From contig BEWT01000009.1 of assembly GCA_003116855.1 (NCBI GenBank), positions 1 to 56,440 on the forward strand: 56,440 nt of DNA, written 5' to 3'. Made by a program: the position numbers and the translations under genes. Under the pieces are notes generated by a model. It was given only the letters and a program-made list of their open reading frames with translations. It was not told the origin of the DNA and did no database searches. The stretch is from Desulfurococcaceae archaeon AG1. Lineage in GTDB: Archaea; Thermoproteota; Thermoprotei_A; Sulfolobales; AG1. Of the stretch, positions 17,371 through 25,952 are shown in pieces (within the stretch, counting starts at the first letter, position 1; the number at the start of each line of letters is the position of its first letter).

Positions 17371-18954
17371 TTGAGCTCTAAGATTACATATGTAACACTA
17401 ATAGCAGATGAAACGATACACCCAAAATATGAGGAAGCCCTAGCCCGTGTTGAAAAGGATCTTCTTGGTAAGAGATACCCCATGTATATAGGTGGAAGGG
17501 AGATTTATAGCGAGAGAGGAGAGTTCGAGAAGAGAAGCCCTATAGATATAGACATAGTTGTGGGGAGGTTTCAAAAAGGATCCAGAGAACATGCCTTGGA
17601 AGCGATCAAGAGCGCTCACGAGGCTTTTAAAGAGTGGGGCGAGAGTGATTGGAAAGAGAGGGTAAGGATCTTCAGAAAGATCGCTGACCTCATAGAGAGA
17701 AGAGCATTCGACCTAGCCGCAGCAATAACCTATGAGGTTGGTAAGAACAGGCTCGAAGCCATAGCAGAGGTTTACGAGGCTATAGATGCTATTAGATACT
17801 ACACAGACCTCATGGAGAGGGAGAATGGGTATGTGAGGAGAATGATGCCAGGAGCCCCTGGAGAAGAGACATGGAGCATCCCTAGACCCTACGGAGTCTG
17901 GATAGTTATATCGCCATTCAACTTCCCACTAATGCTTGCCAACGGGATGATGCTGGGAGCACTGCTAACAGGAAACACCGTTGTGTGGAAACCCACCAGC
18001 GAGGCCCCATTAACAGCAACCCTTCTGTATAACATCTATATAGATGGCGGTATCCCGCCGGGTGTTCTTAACCTCGTCACAGGACCTGGGGAGGAGTTTG
18101 AGGATGTGTTTGTCTCCAACAAGCTTGTGGGTGGGATAGCATTCACAGGATCTAGGGATGTTGGTATGAGGCTCTACAGGAGATTCACAACCGAGCAGCC
18201 TTACCCCAAGCCAATAGTACTTGAGATGGGGAGTAAGAACCCAACGATAGTCACATCCAAGGCTGATCTAGACAAGGCTGTAGAGGGTACTGTGAGAGCA
18301 GCGTTTGGCTATGGAGGGCAGAAGTGTAGCGCGACATCAAGGCTCTATGTTGAGAAAAGCATCAAGGATGAGTTCGTATCAAGGCTTGTTGAGAGGGTTA
18401 AGAGGATCGTGGTAGGCGATCCTAGAAAGAGAGAGGTCTTCCTAGGACCCGTTATAAATAGAAGAGCCCTCGAGAACTTCAAGAGATACGTAGAAGACGC
18501 TATAGCCTCTGGAGGTAGGATCCTGGTTGGAGGCAGAGTCCTCCAAGAAGGGATCTTCTCTAAAGGCTTCTATGTCGAGCCAACAGTCATAGAAGGAGTT
18601 CCAGAGGATCACTATCTATGGAGGCAGGAGCTATTCCTACCAATACTCCTAGTAAGCGAGTTCAGAACACTTGAAGAAGCTCTAGAGAAGGCTAACAATA
18701 CCGAGTACGGGTTGACAGCAGGGATCTTTAGCGAGGATGAGAACGAGATCCAGTATTTCTTCAGCAAGATAGAGTTCGGTGTAACCTATGCCAACAGGAG
18801 GGGAGGATCCACTACAGGAGCATGGCCAGGAGCCCAAACCTTTGTTGGTTGGAAAGCTAGTGGTGCAACGGGAAGGGGTGTTGGTGGTCCCTACTATCTG
18901 CTCAACTACTTCAGAGAACAGGCTAGAACAATAGTTAGAGAGACCAAGGGCTAG
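17371..18954 (+). CDS. Aldehyde dehydrogenase, 1-pyrroline-5-carboxylate dehydrogenase-like
   Basis: This NAD(P)-dependent aldehyde dehydrogenase would oxidise glutamate semialdehyde in proline or arginine breakdown, or a related aldehyde. It shows PFNFPLMLANGM and VWKPTSEAPLTA (coenzyme site), FTGSRDVG, catalytic Glu in LEMGSKNP and catalytic Cys in GYGGQKCSATSR; the end GATGRGVGGPYYLLNYFREQ is typical of the P5C dehydrogenase branch. I chose the TTG at 17371 since GGAGGGG lies just upstream and the family begins here (527 residues); the frame stays open to 17167 but that would overlap the divergent phosphorylase. No proline dehydrogenase is nearby. Confidence 0.88.
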   Translation: MSSKITYVTLIADETIHPKYEEALARVEKDLLGKRYPMYIGGREIYSERGEFEKRSPIDIDIVVGRFQKGSREHALEAIKSAHEAFKEWGESDWKERVRIFRKIADLIERRAFDLAAAITYEVGKNRLEAIAEVYEAIDAIRYYTDLMERENGYVRRMMPGAPGEETWSIPRPYGVWIVISPFNFPLMLANGMMLGALLTGNTVVWKPTSEAPLTATLLYNIYIDGGIPPGVLNLVTGPGEEFEDVFVSNKLVGGIAFTGSRDVGMRLYRRFTTEQPYPKPIVLEMGSKNPTIVTSKADLDKAVEGTVRAAFGYGGQKCSATSRLYVEKSIKDEFVSRLVERVKRIVVGDPRKREVFLGPVINRRALENFKRYVEDAIASGGRILVGGRVLQEGIFSKGFYVEPTVIEGVPEDHYLWRQELFLPILLVSEFRTLEEALEKANNTEYGLTAGIFSEDENEIQYFFSKIEFGVTYANRRGGSTTGAWPGAQTFVGWKASGATGRGVGGPYYLLNYFREQARTIVRETKG

Positions 18955-19092
18955 GGGTTAAGGCTTCACAGTAGCTTTTGATCTAGCTATCCTCAGAGAT
19001 CTTTTATCGAGCATTTCACCAGCAATAGATCGTCTGGATCTCGTTTTAAGCATCCTTGTAAGCGATATATTCCTCTATAGGTACTATATTAC

Positions 19093-19109
19093 GGTGATCC
19101 TGGGAGCTG
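19093..19109 (+). promoter_or_regulatory. Near-perfect Shine-Dalgarno site before a CTG start (hflX)
   Basis: GGTGATCC at 19093-19100 is the full complement expected for the archaeal 16S rRNA 3' end. Six bases later comes CTG at 19107, followed by TCT. The downstream frame codes for a conserved HflX N-terminus, and there is no ATG, GTG or TTG until 19281. This fixes the start at a CTG codon. Confidence 0.7.
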
Positions 19110-20237
19110 TCTGTAAGTGGGAGTTATAGGAAGGTTCTCCTAGCACTGAAGAAGGAGGATAAGAGATACCTAGGTGAGGCTCTATCCCTCCTAGCAACCC
19201 TAGGGATCGATGGTGTTGATACTATCTATGTTAAGAAGCCTAACCATAGGTATTATATCCAGCAGAACCTTGTTGAGAAGATGGCTAGCGATGGCGATAA
19301 ACCTGATCTTGTTGTGGTATATGATAAGCTGAAGCCATGGCAGAGCTATAACCTGTCAAAGGATCTTGGGTGCGAGGTCTGGGATCTTGTAACACTCCTC
19401 CTAAAGATCTTCGAGATCCATGCTGGAACCAGGGAGGCTAAGCTCCAGATAGAGCTCACAGAGACGAGGCACAAGATACCCCTAGTCAAGGAGTATGTGA
19501 GAATGGCTAAGCTGGGAGAACAGGTTGGCTTCATGGGTCCGGGTGCATATGGGTATGAGAGTCTCCTGAGATCCCTTAAGAGGAAGGAGGTTAGGATCAG
19601 CAGAGAGCTTGAAGAGATAAAGAGGCGTAGAGAGAGGCTCGTGGCCTCGAGGAATAGAAGGGGCTATCCCCACGTAGCGATCATAGGCTATACATGTGCA
19701 GGAAAAACAACCCTCTATAACGCTCTAACAGGTGATGATAAGCCCACGGGTCCTCAGCCATTCAAGACCCTCATGCCTAAAAGTAGGGCTGGTGAAACAC
19801 CCTGTGGGAGGATCATTTTCACAGACACTATAGGATTTGTTAGGAAAATGCCTAGCGAGATTGTTGAGGTGTTCCACGCAGTGATCTCCGAGATCACCGC
19901 TGCTGATGGCCTTGTCTTCGTTATAGACGCCCTCGACCCGCCTGAGGAGGTTGTTGAGAAGGTTGAGGCCGCCCTGGAGATCCTCGAGAAGATCAATGCT
20001 AGGGATAAGCCTATGGTTGTAGCCCTCAACAAGATCGATGCTGCTAAGGGGCTCGATGTTGAATGGCTTGCAGGGCTTGTGAGGGGGGTTATGGAGGCTA
20101 GGGGTTTTAAGCCAGGCTTTTTCAAGGCTATCTCGGCTTCCAAGAGGATCAATATAGATGATCTCTTAATAGCGGTCTGCTCCAGCATAGGTATAAGCGA
20201 TATATACGCCTCCACGAGGTTCCACGATCAGGTTTAA
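19107..20237 (+). CDS. hflX: HflX-family ribosome-associated GTPase
   Basis: This GTPase binds ribosomal subunits and can split stalled ribosomes. The N-terminal HflX domain covers about residues 1-185, ending in a coiled coil (REL..KRRRERL). The G domain has G1 GYTCAGKTT, G3 DTIGFVRKMP and G4 NKID. The first ATG is at 19281, but the N-terminal domain (RKVLLALKKEDKRYLGEA and on) is encoded upstream of it. CTG at 19107 behind GGTGATCC is the best start, giving 376 residues, the usual crenarchaeal length. G1 carries GYTCAGKT, in which the Cys is unusual. Confidence 0.93.
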   Translation: MSVSGSYRKVLLALKKEDKRYLGEALSLLATLGIDGVDTIYVKKPNHRYYIQQNLVEKMASDGDKPDLVVVYDKLKPWQSYNLSKDLGCEVWDLVTLLLKIFEIHAGTREAKLQIELTETRHKIPLVKEYVRMAKLGEQVGFMGPGAYGYESLLRSLKRKEVRISRELEEIKRRRERLVASRNRRGYPHVAIIGYTCAGKTTLYNALTGDDKPTGPQPFKTLMPKSRAGETPCGRIIFTDTIGFVRKMPSEIVEVFHAVISEITAADGLVFVIDALDPPEEVVEKVEAALEILEKINARDKPMVVALNKIDAAKGLDVEWLAGLVRGVMEARGFKPGFFKAISASKRINIDDLLIAVCSSIGISDIYASTRFHDQV

Positions 20238-20310
20238 AAAGGAATCCCACAGATCCTAGGGCATAATGAATATATAAGGCGGTATATACATATGTTAGCC
20301 GGTGGGTTGG

Positions 20311-20574
20311 GTGGCGGAGGCATTCATATTGATAAACACGGAAATAGGTGGAGAAAGCGAGGTTCTCAAAGCTCTTATGAATATAGAGGGTGTTGAGGAG
20401 GCATACGTCGTATATGGTGTATATGATATTGTTGCCAAGATAACAGCCCCTGATATAGAGACTCTGAAGAAGATCGTGTCAACAAATATTAGGAAGATGC
20501 CTAAGGTAAAGTCAACACTCACAATGATGGTTGTTGAGGGTAGGAAGATTAACGCGACAGAGCCTGCTAGATAG
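20311..20574 (+). CDS. Stand-alone Lrp/AsnC ligand-binding (RAM) domain
   Basis: The protein has 87 residues in the alpha-beta fold that binds amino acids in Lrp/AsnC regulators, but without the DNA-binding domain. It shows EAFILINTEIGGESEVLKAL, VEEAYVVYGVYDIVAKI (the typical GxYDI), and KSTLTMMVV at the end. Such proteins assemble into rings and can modulate full-length Lrp proteins. I prefer the GTG at 20311 to the one at 20302 because GGTGGG lies just ahead. The upstream sequence GGTATATACATAT also occurs ahead of the ZIP gene. Confidence 0.87.
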   Translation: MAEAFILINTEIGGESEVLKALMNIEGVEEAYVVYGVYDIVAKITAPDIETLKKIVSTNIRKMPKVKSTLTMMVVEGRKINATEPAR

Positions 20575-20626
20575 ATCCAAAGCATCTATATAAACCCTCC
20601 TAGACATGATTTATTGAGGTGCTTGG

Positions 20627-21091
20627 GTGTCTGGAGAGCTATTAAAGGTAATCGATATCGAGGCCTATGTCAACTACTCTGATCAGTTTAACCCATACAC
20701 AGTGCTACAATGCTCCCTAGAGGATGGAAGGCTCTTCAACCTCTATCTAATACCCCTAGAGGTGGTGCTAGCAGTCAACAAGATCAAGGGCTACGGGTTT
20801 GAGAACGATAGAGAGACTCTTTTCGAAGTGCTGACGGTGTTTGACGAGATAGAGGTGCTTAGAAATAAGATTGAGAAGGTCGTTGTAGACGAGGTTGACG
20901 AGAACACACATCTCTACACGGCTAAAATCTATATCAAGGGCGATGGATTCACGGTTGCTAAAAGAATGATCCCGAGCCATGCGATCTTCCTAGCATATCT
21001 AGTAGGAGCACCAATATATATATCGAAAGAACTGGTAGATAAACAAGAACAGGATAGCAAAGAAACCGAAGAGGACAGCCTAGGGTTCTAA
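20627..21091 (+). CDS. DUF151/bifunctional nuclease (BFN) domain protein
   Basis: This 154-residue protein shows the BFN pattern: an N-terminal beta strand with KVIDIEAYV, then GRLFNLYLIPLEVVLAVN (family: GR.LPI.IG..EA..I), EVLTVFDEIEVLRNKIEKVVVDEV, HLYTAKIYI, and AKRMIPSHAIFLAYLVGAPIYISKELV (family: RPSDA.ALA....PI.V...L). These proteins have been reported to have RNase/DNase activity. The acidic C-terminal tail is not conserved. The start is GTG behind GAGGTG. It precedes rpsL by about 260 bases. Confidence 0.78.
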   Translation: MSGELLKVIDIEAYVNYSDQFNPYTVLQCSLEDGRLFNLYLIPLEVVLAVNKIKGYGFENDRETLFEVLTVFDEIEVLRNKIEKVVVDEVDENTHLYTAKIYIKGDGFTVAKRMIPSHAIFLAYLVGAPIYISKELVDKQEQDSKETEEDSLGF

Positions 21092-21352
21092 ACAACATAA
21101 CCCTCATAGGATTGCTGAGCGTTCTCGAGAAATACCGCACCTATATCCGAGGGTTTATAACAGTATTCTATATATCTATCTATTATAAAACCCCTGGGTC
21201 TTATTACTGCAACAAGCCACTTCTAAAAGGCTGGGAAGCTCTTATATATGTACCATCACATATTCTGAATCGCCAGCAATAATGGAAACCGGGGAGAAAC
21301 GATCCTAGGTGTCTCTTTATAAGCATTGGAAAAACATTATCTAGGAGGTAAA

Positions 21353-21796
21353 ATGCCGGGTAAGAAAGCCCCATCAGGCCTTTACGCAGCGAGGAAGCTT
21401 AGGAAGAAGAGGCTCAAGCTTAGGTGGAGCCAGAGGGATTTCAGAGTAAGGATGCTTAGGCTTAAAGAGAAATACGACCCCCTCGAAGGAGCCCCCATGG
21501 CCAGAGGAATCGTGCTTGAAAAGACAGGGATCGAGTCGAGGCAGCCCAACTCAGCTCTGAGAAAATGTGTAAGAGTCCAGCTAGTTAAGAACGGGAAAGT
21601 GGTTACAGCATTCGTCCCAAAGGACGGCGGGATCACATTTATAGACGAACATGACGAGGTAATAATAGCAGGGATCGGCGGTACCAGGGGTAAGTCGATG
21701 GGAGATCTCCCCGGGGTTAAGTATAAGGTTATAATGGTTAACGGCGTCTCCCTAGATGCTCTGCTAAAGGGTAAGAAGCAGAAGCCAACTAGATAA
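21353..21796 (+). CDS. rpsL: 30S ribosomal protein S12 (uS12)
   Basis: This is a decoding-centre ribosomal protein. It has the archaeal form with the basic N-terminus [20 protein letters not shown] and the invariant loop [21 protein letters not shown] that contacts the A site; the second conserved loop is [21 protein letters not shown] chose the ATG at 21353, which has AGGAGGT four bases upstream, instead of an in-frame ATG at 21326; this gives 147 residues, the usual length. It stands alone here, whereas archaeal rpsL often sits with rpoA2, rpl30 and nusA-like genes or with rps7. Confidence 0.98.
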   Translation: MPGKKAPSGLYAARKLRKKRLKLRWSQRDFRVRMLRLKEKYDPLEGAPMARGIVLEKTGIESRQPNSALRKCVRVQLVKNGKVVTAFVPKDGGITFIDEHDEVIIAGIGGTRGKSMGDLPGVKYKVIMVNGVSLDALLKGKKQKPTR

Positions 21797-22017
21797 ATAA
21801 CATAACCTCTGAGGATTTTGTTTAGCTAGCTATATCAATAAATATTAATAAAGGTTACCATGATAATCTACTTAGGAGAGTAAAGGTCACGCTCTTTAAT
21901 TCCTCAGCTACTCTATGATCCGCTATATATACGATCCACATATAATTTTATCTAAAAATAAATAAAATCACATACATATTTATAAGTATTCTAAGAATAG
22001 TATGTCTGGTGGGTTAA

Positions 22018-22857
22018 ATGGTAGTAAGTGAAAAACAATCTCCAGTTGTAGATCCTGAGTGGCTTGAGAAAAATCTAAATAACGTCAAGGTAATTGAGGT
22101 CGACTATGACCCTTCAACAGCATATAATATCGGGCACATACCAGGAGCCCTCCTGATCGATTGGAAGAAGGATCTCAACAAATACCCCGAGAGGGATATA
22201 ATCGATAAAGAGGGCTTCGAAGCCCTCCTATCAAGACTCGGGATCTCTAACACAGACACCGTGGTTCTATATGGTGATTATAACAACTGGTTCGCAGCAT
22301 TCGCCTACTGGATCTTCAAGATCTATGGACATGATGATGTAAAAATCCTCAACGGTGGTAGGAAGAAATGGATAGAGCTTGGAAAACCCCTCACCAAAGA
22401 GATACCCAAGCCAAGCCCAACAACCTATAGAGTCACTAAAGTCGATCTAACCCTCAGAGCCTCTTTCCTAGATGTGCTTAAGAACCTCAGAAACCCCAAT
22501 GTAGTTCTAGTGGATGTTAGAAGCCCCGCAGAGTATAAGGGAGAGATAACAGCCCCGCCGGAATATCCTAACGAGGCTGCCCAGAGAGCTGGGCATATAC
22601 CGGGTGCTGTTAACATACCCTGGGCCCAAGCTGTGAGGGAGGATGGTACTTTCAAGAGTATTGATGAGCTGAGAGCCCTTTACGAGAGCAGGGGTGTTAC
22701 GAAGGATAAGGAGGTTATTGTCTACTGCAGAATAGGTGAGAGAGCGGCTCACACATTCTTTGTACTCAAAGAGATCCTGGGATACCCCAAGGTCAGAGTA
22801 TATGATGGTAGCTGGAGTGAGTGGGGCAACATAGTAGGTGCGCCTATAGAGAAGTAA
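22018..22857 (+). CDS. Two-domain rhodanese (thiosulfate sulfurtransferase)
   Basis: This sulfurtransferase moves sulfane sulfur from thiosulfate or a similar donor to a thiol acceptor. It holds an inactive N-terminal rhodanese domain (HIPGALLIDW at 40-49) and a C-terminal catalytic domain (AGHIPGAVNIPW, then VYCRIGERAAH) with Cys237 in the six-residue active loop CRIGER, the size expected for thiosulfate-type enzymes. The ATG follows GGTGGG by six bases. A TATA-like TTTATAAGTAT lies near 21980. It opens the sulfur-carrier cluster running to 28892. Confidence 0.94.
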   Translation: MVVSEKQSPVVDPEWLEKNLNNVKVIEVDYDPSTAYNIGHIPGALLIDWKKDLNKYPERDIIDKEGFEALLSRLGISNTDTVVLYGDYNNWFAAFAYWIFKIYGHDDVKILNGGRKKWIELGKPLTKEIPKPSPTTYRVTKVDLTLRASFLDVLKNLRNPNVVLVDVRSPAEYKGEITAPPEYPNEAAQRAGHIPGAVNIPWAQAVREDGTFKSIDELRALYESRGVTKDKEVIVYCRIGERAAHTFFVLKEILGYPKVRVYDGSWSEWGNIVGAPIEK

Positions 22858-22870
22858 AGAGGGGGAAGCG

Positions 22871-23188
22871 ATCATCGAGGCAAGGCTTAGGATAATAGAT
22901 CTTGGGGATCTAAGCATACTCTGCGGCACATCAAGGCTCGGAGAGATAAGGAGAAGAGTAGTTGAAACCCTAAAACCCGGAGAAGAGGCTGTAGTGGTTA
23001 CAAGGGATCCTGAGACATGGTATGCCCTAACAAACCTTAGCGACGAGCTTGGGTATGAGTTGATAGAAAGCTCTAAAGATCCCGAGGGAAGGTATTTGGT
23101 TAGGATTAGGATAAGGATGAAAACAACCAATCATGACCTTGGAGGCCCTACCTCGACAGGAAGATCTTTTCTAGAGGAATACTCATAG
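22871..23188 (+). CDS. TusA-like small sulfur-carrier protein, diverged, non-canonical start
   Basis: The frame is open from 22850 and codes for about 105 residues with the TusA/SirA plan: a first strand with LRIIDLGDL, a Cys at the active-loop position (ILCGTSRLGEI in place of CPxP), a helix, then EAVVVTRDPETWYALTNLSDELGYELIESS, closely matching the TusA second half, and a final strand YLVRIRIRMK. No ATG or GTG occurs before a GTG at 22994, which would cut off the active-loop half. GGGGG at 22861-22865 followed by ATC at 22871 is the likeliest start. The 3' end overlaps the convergent rhodanese gene by 58 bases. Confidence 0.5.
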   Translation: MIEARLRIIDLGDLSILCGTSRLGEIRRRVVETLKPGEEAVVVTRDPETWYALTNLSDELGYELIESSKDPEGRYLVRIRIRMKTTNHDLGGPTSTGRSFLEEYS

Positions 23189-23952
23189 AAAGATTCTGGA
23201 TAGAGCCTAACATCACCAAGCCCCTTTATCTTTTTCAAAACAAGCCATGCAACAGCTGCCCTCTCGCCCGAGGAGCAGTAGGTTATTATCCTCCTATTAC
23301 CAGCAATCCCGGCTATGCTTGATAGCCTCTCAACAGCCTCTCCATCTCCCAGAAGGGCTCTTAGAAAGACCATGGGGTCTATAAGAACAGAGCCCGGTAT
23401 TCTTCCTGGCCTTGGTGTTGTCTGCATACTCCCAACATGCTCTTCATATGTTCTCACATCTATGAGAACCGCTTGATCCTCGCCCCTAGCTATTCTAACC
23501 ACCTCCTCGAGAGAAGATCTTATATCGCTCCTAATGATCGGTCTATACTCCTTAGGCTGGGGTTTTATGACACCCCTCTCTAGGGGGAGCTTTCTCGCCT
23601 CCCATTCCTCCATCCCGCCCTTGAGGAGATAGATCTCCTCCTGCCCCATATACTCTAGATACCAATACGTATAGCAAGCTATCCCTATGCTTGTCCTATC
23701 ATAGGCTATAACCACCCGATCCTCTCTTGAGAGACCATTCCTCCCAAGGATCTTTGCAATCTCAGAAGGATCCTTAGGCTTTGAGGGCATACCCCTCTCA
23801 TGCTCCGTGAAATCCCAGAAGTAGAGCCACAGGGCGCCTGGTATATGGGCTCTGGCGTATTTAGAAAAGGGCCTTATATCAACAACTACTAGAGAGCCCT
23901 CACGGATCCCTTTAAGGATCTCTTCAGCATCTATGAAGATCCTCTGCACCAC
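23131..23952 (-). CDS. Two-domain rhodanese (sulfurtransferase), second copy
   Basis: This second rhodanese is only distantly similar to the one at 22 kb. The first domain has DIRPFSKYARAHIPGALWLYFW and YDRTSIGIA in place of the active loop; the second has IDVRTYEEHVGSM and ITYCSSGERAA with catalytic Cys226 in the loop CSSGER. The GTG start overlaps the stop of the MetE-like gene by one base (TAGTG), so the two are translationally coupled. This links sulfur transfer directly to the MetE-like enzyme. Confidence 0.92.
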   Translation of the reverse strand: MVQRIFIDAEEILKGIREGSLVVVDIRPFSKYARAHIPGALWLYFWDFTEHERGMPSKPKDPSEIAKILGRNGLSREDRVVIAYDRTSIGIACYTYWYLEYMGQEEIYLLKGGMEEWEARKLPLERGVIKPQPKEYRPIIRSDIRSSLEEVVRIARGEDQAVLIDVRTYEEHVGSMQTTPRPGRIPGSVLIDPMVFLRALLGDGEAVERLSSIAGIAGNRRIITYCSSGERAAVAWLVLKKIKGLGDVRLYPESFYEYSSRKDLPVEVGPPRS

Positions 23953-25127
23953 TACCTCTCCCCATAGATTCTTCTCAGCTCTTCCGCAGCAATCCTCATA
24001 GATCTCAGCTTATTGAAAGCAGTCTTTGGAGTGTTTACAGGAGCCTCTGCAAAGGTGCCGAAACCACAGTCAGGGTTTAGATAGATCTTCCCTGGATCCA
24101 TGAACCTTAAGATCTTCTCAACCCTGGCAACGATCTCTGAGGGCTTCTCAACCTCATCAGTCCTCGGATTAACAACACCGAAGCCGAGCTCCTTATCCCC
24201 TATATAGTCCCTCAGAGCCTCAACATCACCAGCCCTCGGCGTGGCGAACTCCAGCACGAGCTGCTCAACCTTGGTTTCAGCCAGATAGGGCATTAGGGGT
24301 ACATAGTCCCCCTTGAGGAGGGCATCCTCCCTCCTACTCCAATTACCCCTACACACATGAATCCCTACCTTTATGCCAGAGACCCCCTTTACGGTCTCGT
24401 TTATAAGCTCTACAGCGAACTCGAGCTCCTCCCTCGGATTCCTCCTGCTAAACAGGGCTGCGCACATGAATGTCTGCTGCGACTGATCTGGTCCGTAAAC
24501 TACTTCGCTCAACACGGGCTCGTCGAGCTGGACGAAGAATACGCCCAGATCTCTCAGCGCTATTATCTCATCCCTCAGGATCTTTGCATACTCATACCCG
24601 AGCTCCTCTCTAGATCTGTAGTGCTTATCACTTATCCCGGGAACCCAGCTGGATCTTGTGAGGAGATATGGCCCTGGAAGCGGGATCTTGATCAAAGCCC
24701 TAGTATGGTTCTTCAGGAAAGAAGCCTCATCCCTGGCAATACCCCTCGCCCCAACCTCCAGCCTCGAGGTTACAACCGGGTTTCTTATCGAAAATGCCGG
24801 GACATCAAGGCTTCTCAAAACAGTCTCAAACCTAGACTTATCGGGCACGAGATCGACTATCTCTGCTACGGTTTTCAACTCAATACCACGGATCTTGTCA
24901 GCAACAAAGGAGTAGAAGTTATCCCTCCTCTGCTCACCATCACTAAGGATCTCAACCCCAGCATCTTCCTGGTATTTAACGGCTAGGAGAACAGCCTCAT
25001 CAGCTATCGAGTCAAACTCCTCCTGAGAGATCTTCCCCTCCCTCTTAAGCCTCAAAGCCTCGAGAAGCCAGCGGGGTCTTGGCCAGCTTCCAACAACGGT
25101 TACAGGGAATAGGGGTAGCTTGGACAC
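23952..25127 (-). CDS. MetE-like cobalamin-independent methionine synthase family protein (C-terminal type)
   Basis: This TIM-barrel methyltransferase is related to the catalytic half of MetE. It opens with FPVTVVGSWPRP; ILSDGEQRRDNFYSF follows; Zn ligands are expected in GIHVCRGNW and in NPDCGFGTF near the C-terminus, and both are present. The protein (391 residues) lacks the N-terminal MetE half, like other archaeal short forms that use a methylated pterin or corrinoid donor. I chose GTG at 25127 because GAGGTG at 25135-25140 stands six bases upstream; a GTG at 25136 is possible. The SD site lies inside the end of osmC. The thiol acceptor could be homocysteine or another thiol. Confidence 0.85.
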   Translation of the reverse strand: MSKLPLFPVTVVGSWPRPRWLLEALRLKREGKISQEEFDSIADEAVLLAVKYQEDAGVEILSDGEQRRDNFYSFVADKIRGIELKTVAEIVDLVPDKSRFETVLRSLDVPAFSIRNPVVTSRLEVGARGIARDEASFLKNHTRALIKIPLPGPYLLTRSSWVPGISDKHYRSREELGYEYAKILRDEIIALRDLGVFFVQLDEPVLSEVVYGPDQSQQTFMCAALFSRRNPREELEFAVELINETVKGVSGIKVGIHVCRGNWSRREDALLKGDYVPLMPYLAETKVEQLVLEFATPRAGDVEALRDYIGDKELGFGVVNPRTDEVEKPSEIVARVEKILRFMDPGKIYLNPDCGFGTFAEAPVNTPKTAFNKLRSMRIAAEELRRIYGER

Positions 25128-25132
25128 GGATC

Positions 25133-25663
25133 TCACCTCACAACCTTCACTTCTGGGATTACCTCCACGCTCCTAGTAAGCGTGTTTCCTACTGGCGAGG
25201 TTCTCACGGTCTCCTCCCATATCTCCTTTATTGTCCTCTCATCAGCCTCAGCATCCACATAAGCCTTAGCATAGATCCTCTTATAACCTGGATGTCCCTC
25301 ACTCGATAACCCCAGGAAGACAAGGATATTGTCAATCTCACCCTCAAGCGCTATCTCCAGATTCCTAACCCTCACACCCCTCTTTGTAGCATTGAGTATA
25401 AAGCCTGTTGCATAGCAAGCGCCGAGGGCTGAGATGACATATTCAACAGCATTTGGGCTTGAATCAGGACCCCCTAATTCCGAGGGCTCTGAGATTAGGA
25501 AAGAGTGGTTCCTAACATAGGATCTGAAGTTAAAGCCAGAGCCAAGCCATCTTACTCTAGCACTCCACTTATTTATTTTCGAAACAAATTCTCTATTCTC
25601 GCCTGCTTGTTTTAACAGCTCTCTTAGTTTCTCAACATCTATCCCATTGATCATTTCTCCCAT
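25133..25663 (-). CDS. OsmC-family protein, copy 1
   Basis: This 176-residue OsmC-fold protein has an N-terminal extension, a first beta region with RNHSFLISEPSELGGPD, the central helix NAVEYVISALGACYATGF with Cys83, and a C-terminal half ending in TSPVGNTLTRSVEV (family: SPV...L). Only the helix Cys is present; the second Cys of OsmC/Ohr peroxidases is missing, so persulfide handling is at least as likely as peroxide reduction. The 3' end carries the SD site of the MetE-like gene. The gene is one half of a tandem duplication with copy 2. Confidence 0.9.
   Translation of the reverse strand: MGEMINGIDVEKLRELLKQAGENREFVSKINKWSARVRWLGSGFNFRSYVRNHSFLISEPSELGGPDSSPNAVEYVISALGACYATGFILNATKRGVRVRNLEIALEGEIDNILVFLGLSSEGHPGYKRIYAKAYVDAEADERTIKEIWEETVRTSPVGNTLTRSVEVIPEVKVVR
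25194..25396. repeat. Identical 203-bp block shared with 26014-26216
   Basis: The 3' parts of the two osmC copies are identical by eye over about 203 bases here, while sequence on both sides differs at many codon third positions. A second identical block of about 68 bases lies at 25483-25550 and 26303-26370. This patchwork is best explained by gene conversion after the duplication. Confidence 0.85.
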
Positions 25664-25749
25664 ACTACCGCCTCACACATATTATCTTATTCGGCTAATA
25701 AATAACCCTATATGTCTATTTTTATAATTATATCCGAAACATAGGGAGC

Positions 25750-25774
25750 TTTATTTACTATTATATTAAGTAAA
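25750..25774. promoter_or_regulatory. Degenerate copy of the osmC/tusA intergenic inverted repeat
   Basis: TTTATTTAC at 25750-25758 and AAGTAAAA at 25768-25775 keep part of the dyad seen intact at 26575-26599 (TTTAC/GTAAA arms). It lies upstream of osmC copy 1 and of the broken tusA fragment. Confidence 0.3.
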
Positions 25775-25834
25775 ACAAGTCTCCTTTCTTATCTCTAAAA
25801 ATATATCACTAGAGAGAATAGGTATAAGTATATG

Positions 25835-25906
25835 AGATTAGAAATAAGAGCGCTTCTATCGACAAGATTGGCGAGAAGCTATATAGACTTGATGCCCGAG
25901 GCTATA
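25835..25906 (+). pseudogene. 5' fragment of a tusA gene, left by the tandem duplication
   Basis: About 70 bases match the 5' end of the intact tusA gene at 26656 (GACAAGATTGG.GAGAAGCTATATAG.CTTGATGCCCG.GGCTATA). The copy carries a two-base insertion near 25847 that breaks the frame and stops before the CPxP codons, so it cannot make a sulfur carrier. Confidence 0.85.
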
Positions 25907-25952
25907 GCCTCCAAAAACAGTTACAGGGAATAGGAATAGCTTGGGCAAAGCG
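25907..25952 (-). pseudogene. 5' fragment of the MetE-like gene, left by the tandem duplication
   Basis: The stretch AACAGTTACAGGGAATAGG, followed by a diverged TAGCTTGG, matches the start region of the MetE-like gene at about 25090-25125. It is fused to the broken tusA fragment at about 25907, which marks the duplication junction. Only some 45 bases remain. Confidence 0.8.

Noticed and set aside
22507-23130. A 207-codon minus-strand frame
   Set aside because: It is antisense to the rhodanese and TusA-like genes and has no family features.
24357-24986. A 209-codon plus-strand frame
   Set aside because: It lies antisense within the MetE-like gene, which carries clear family motifs.
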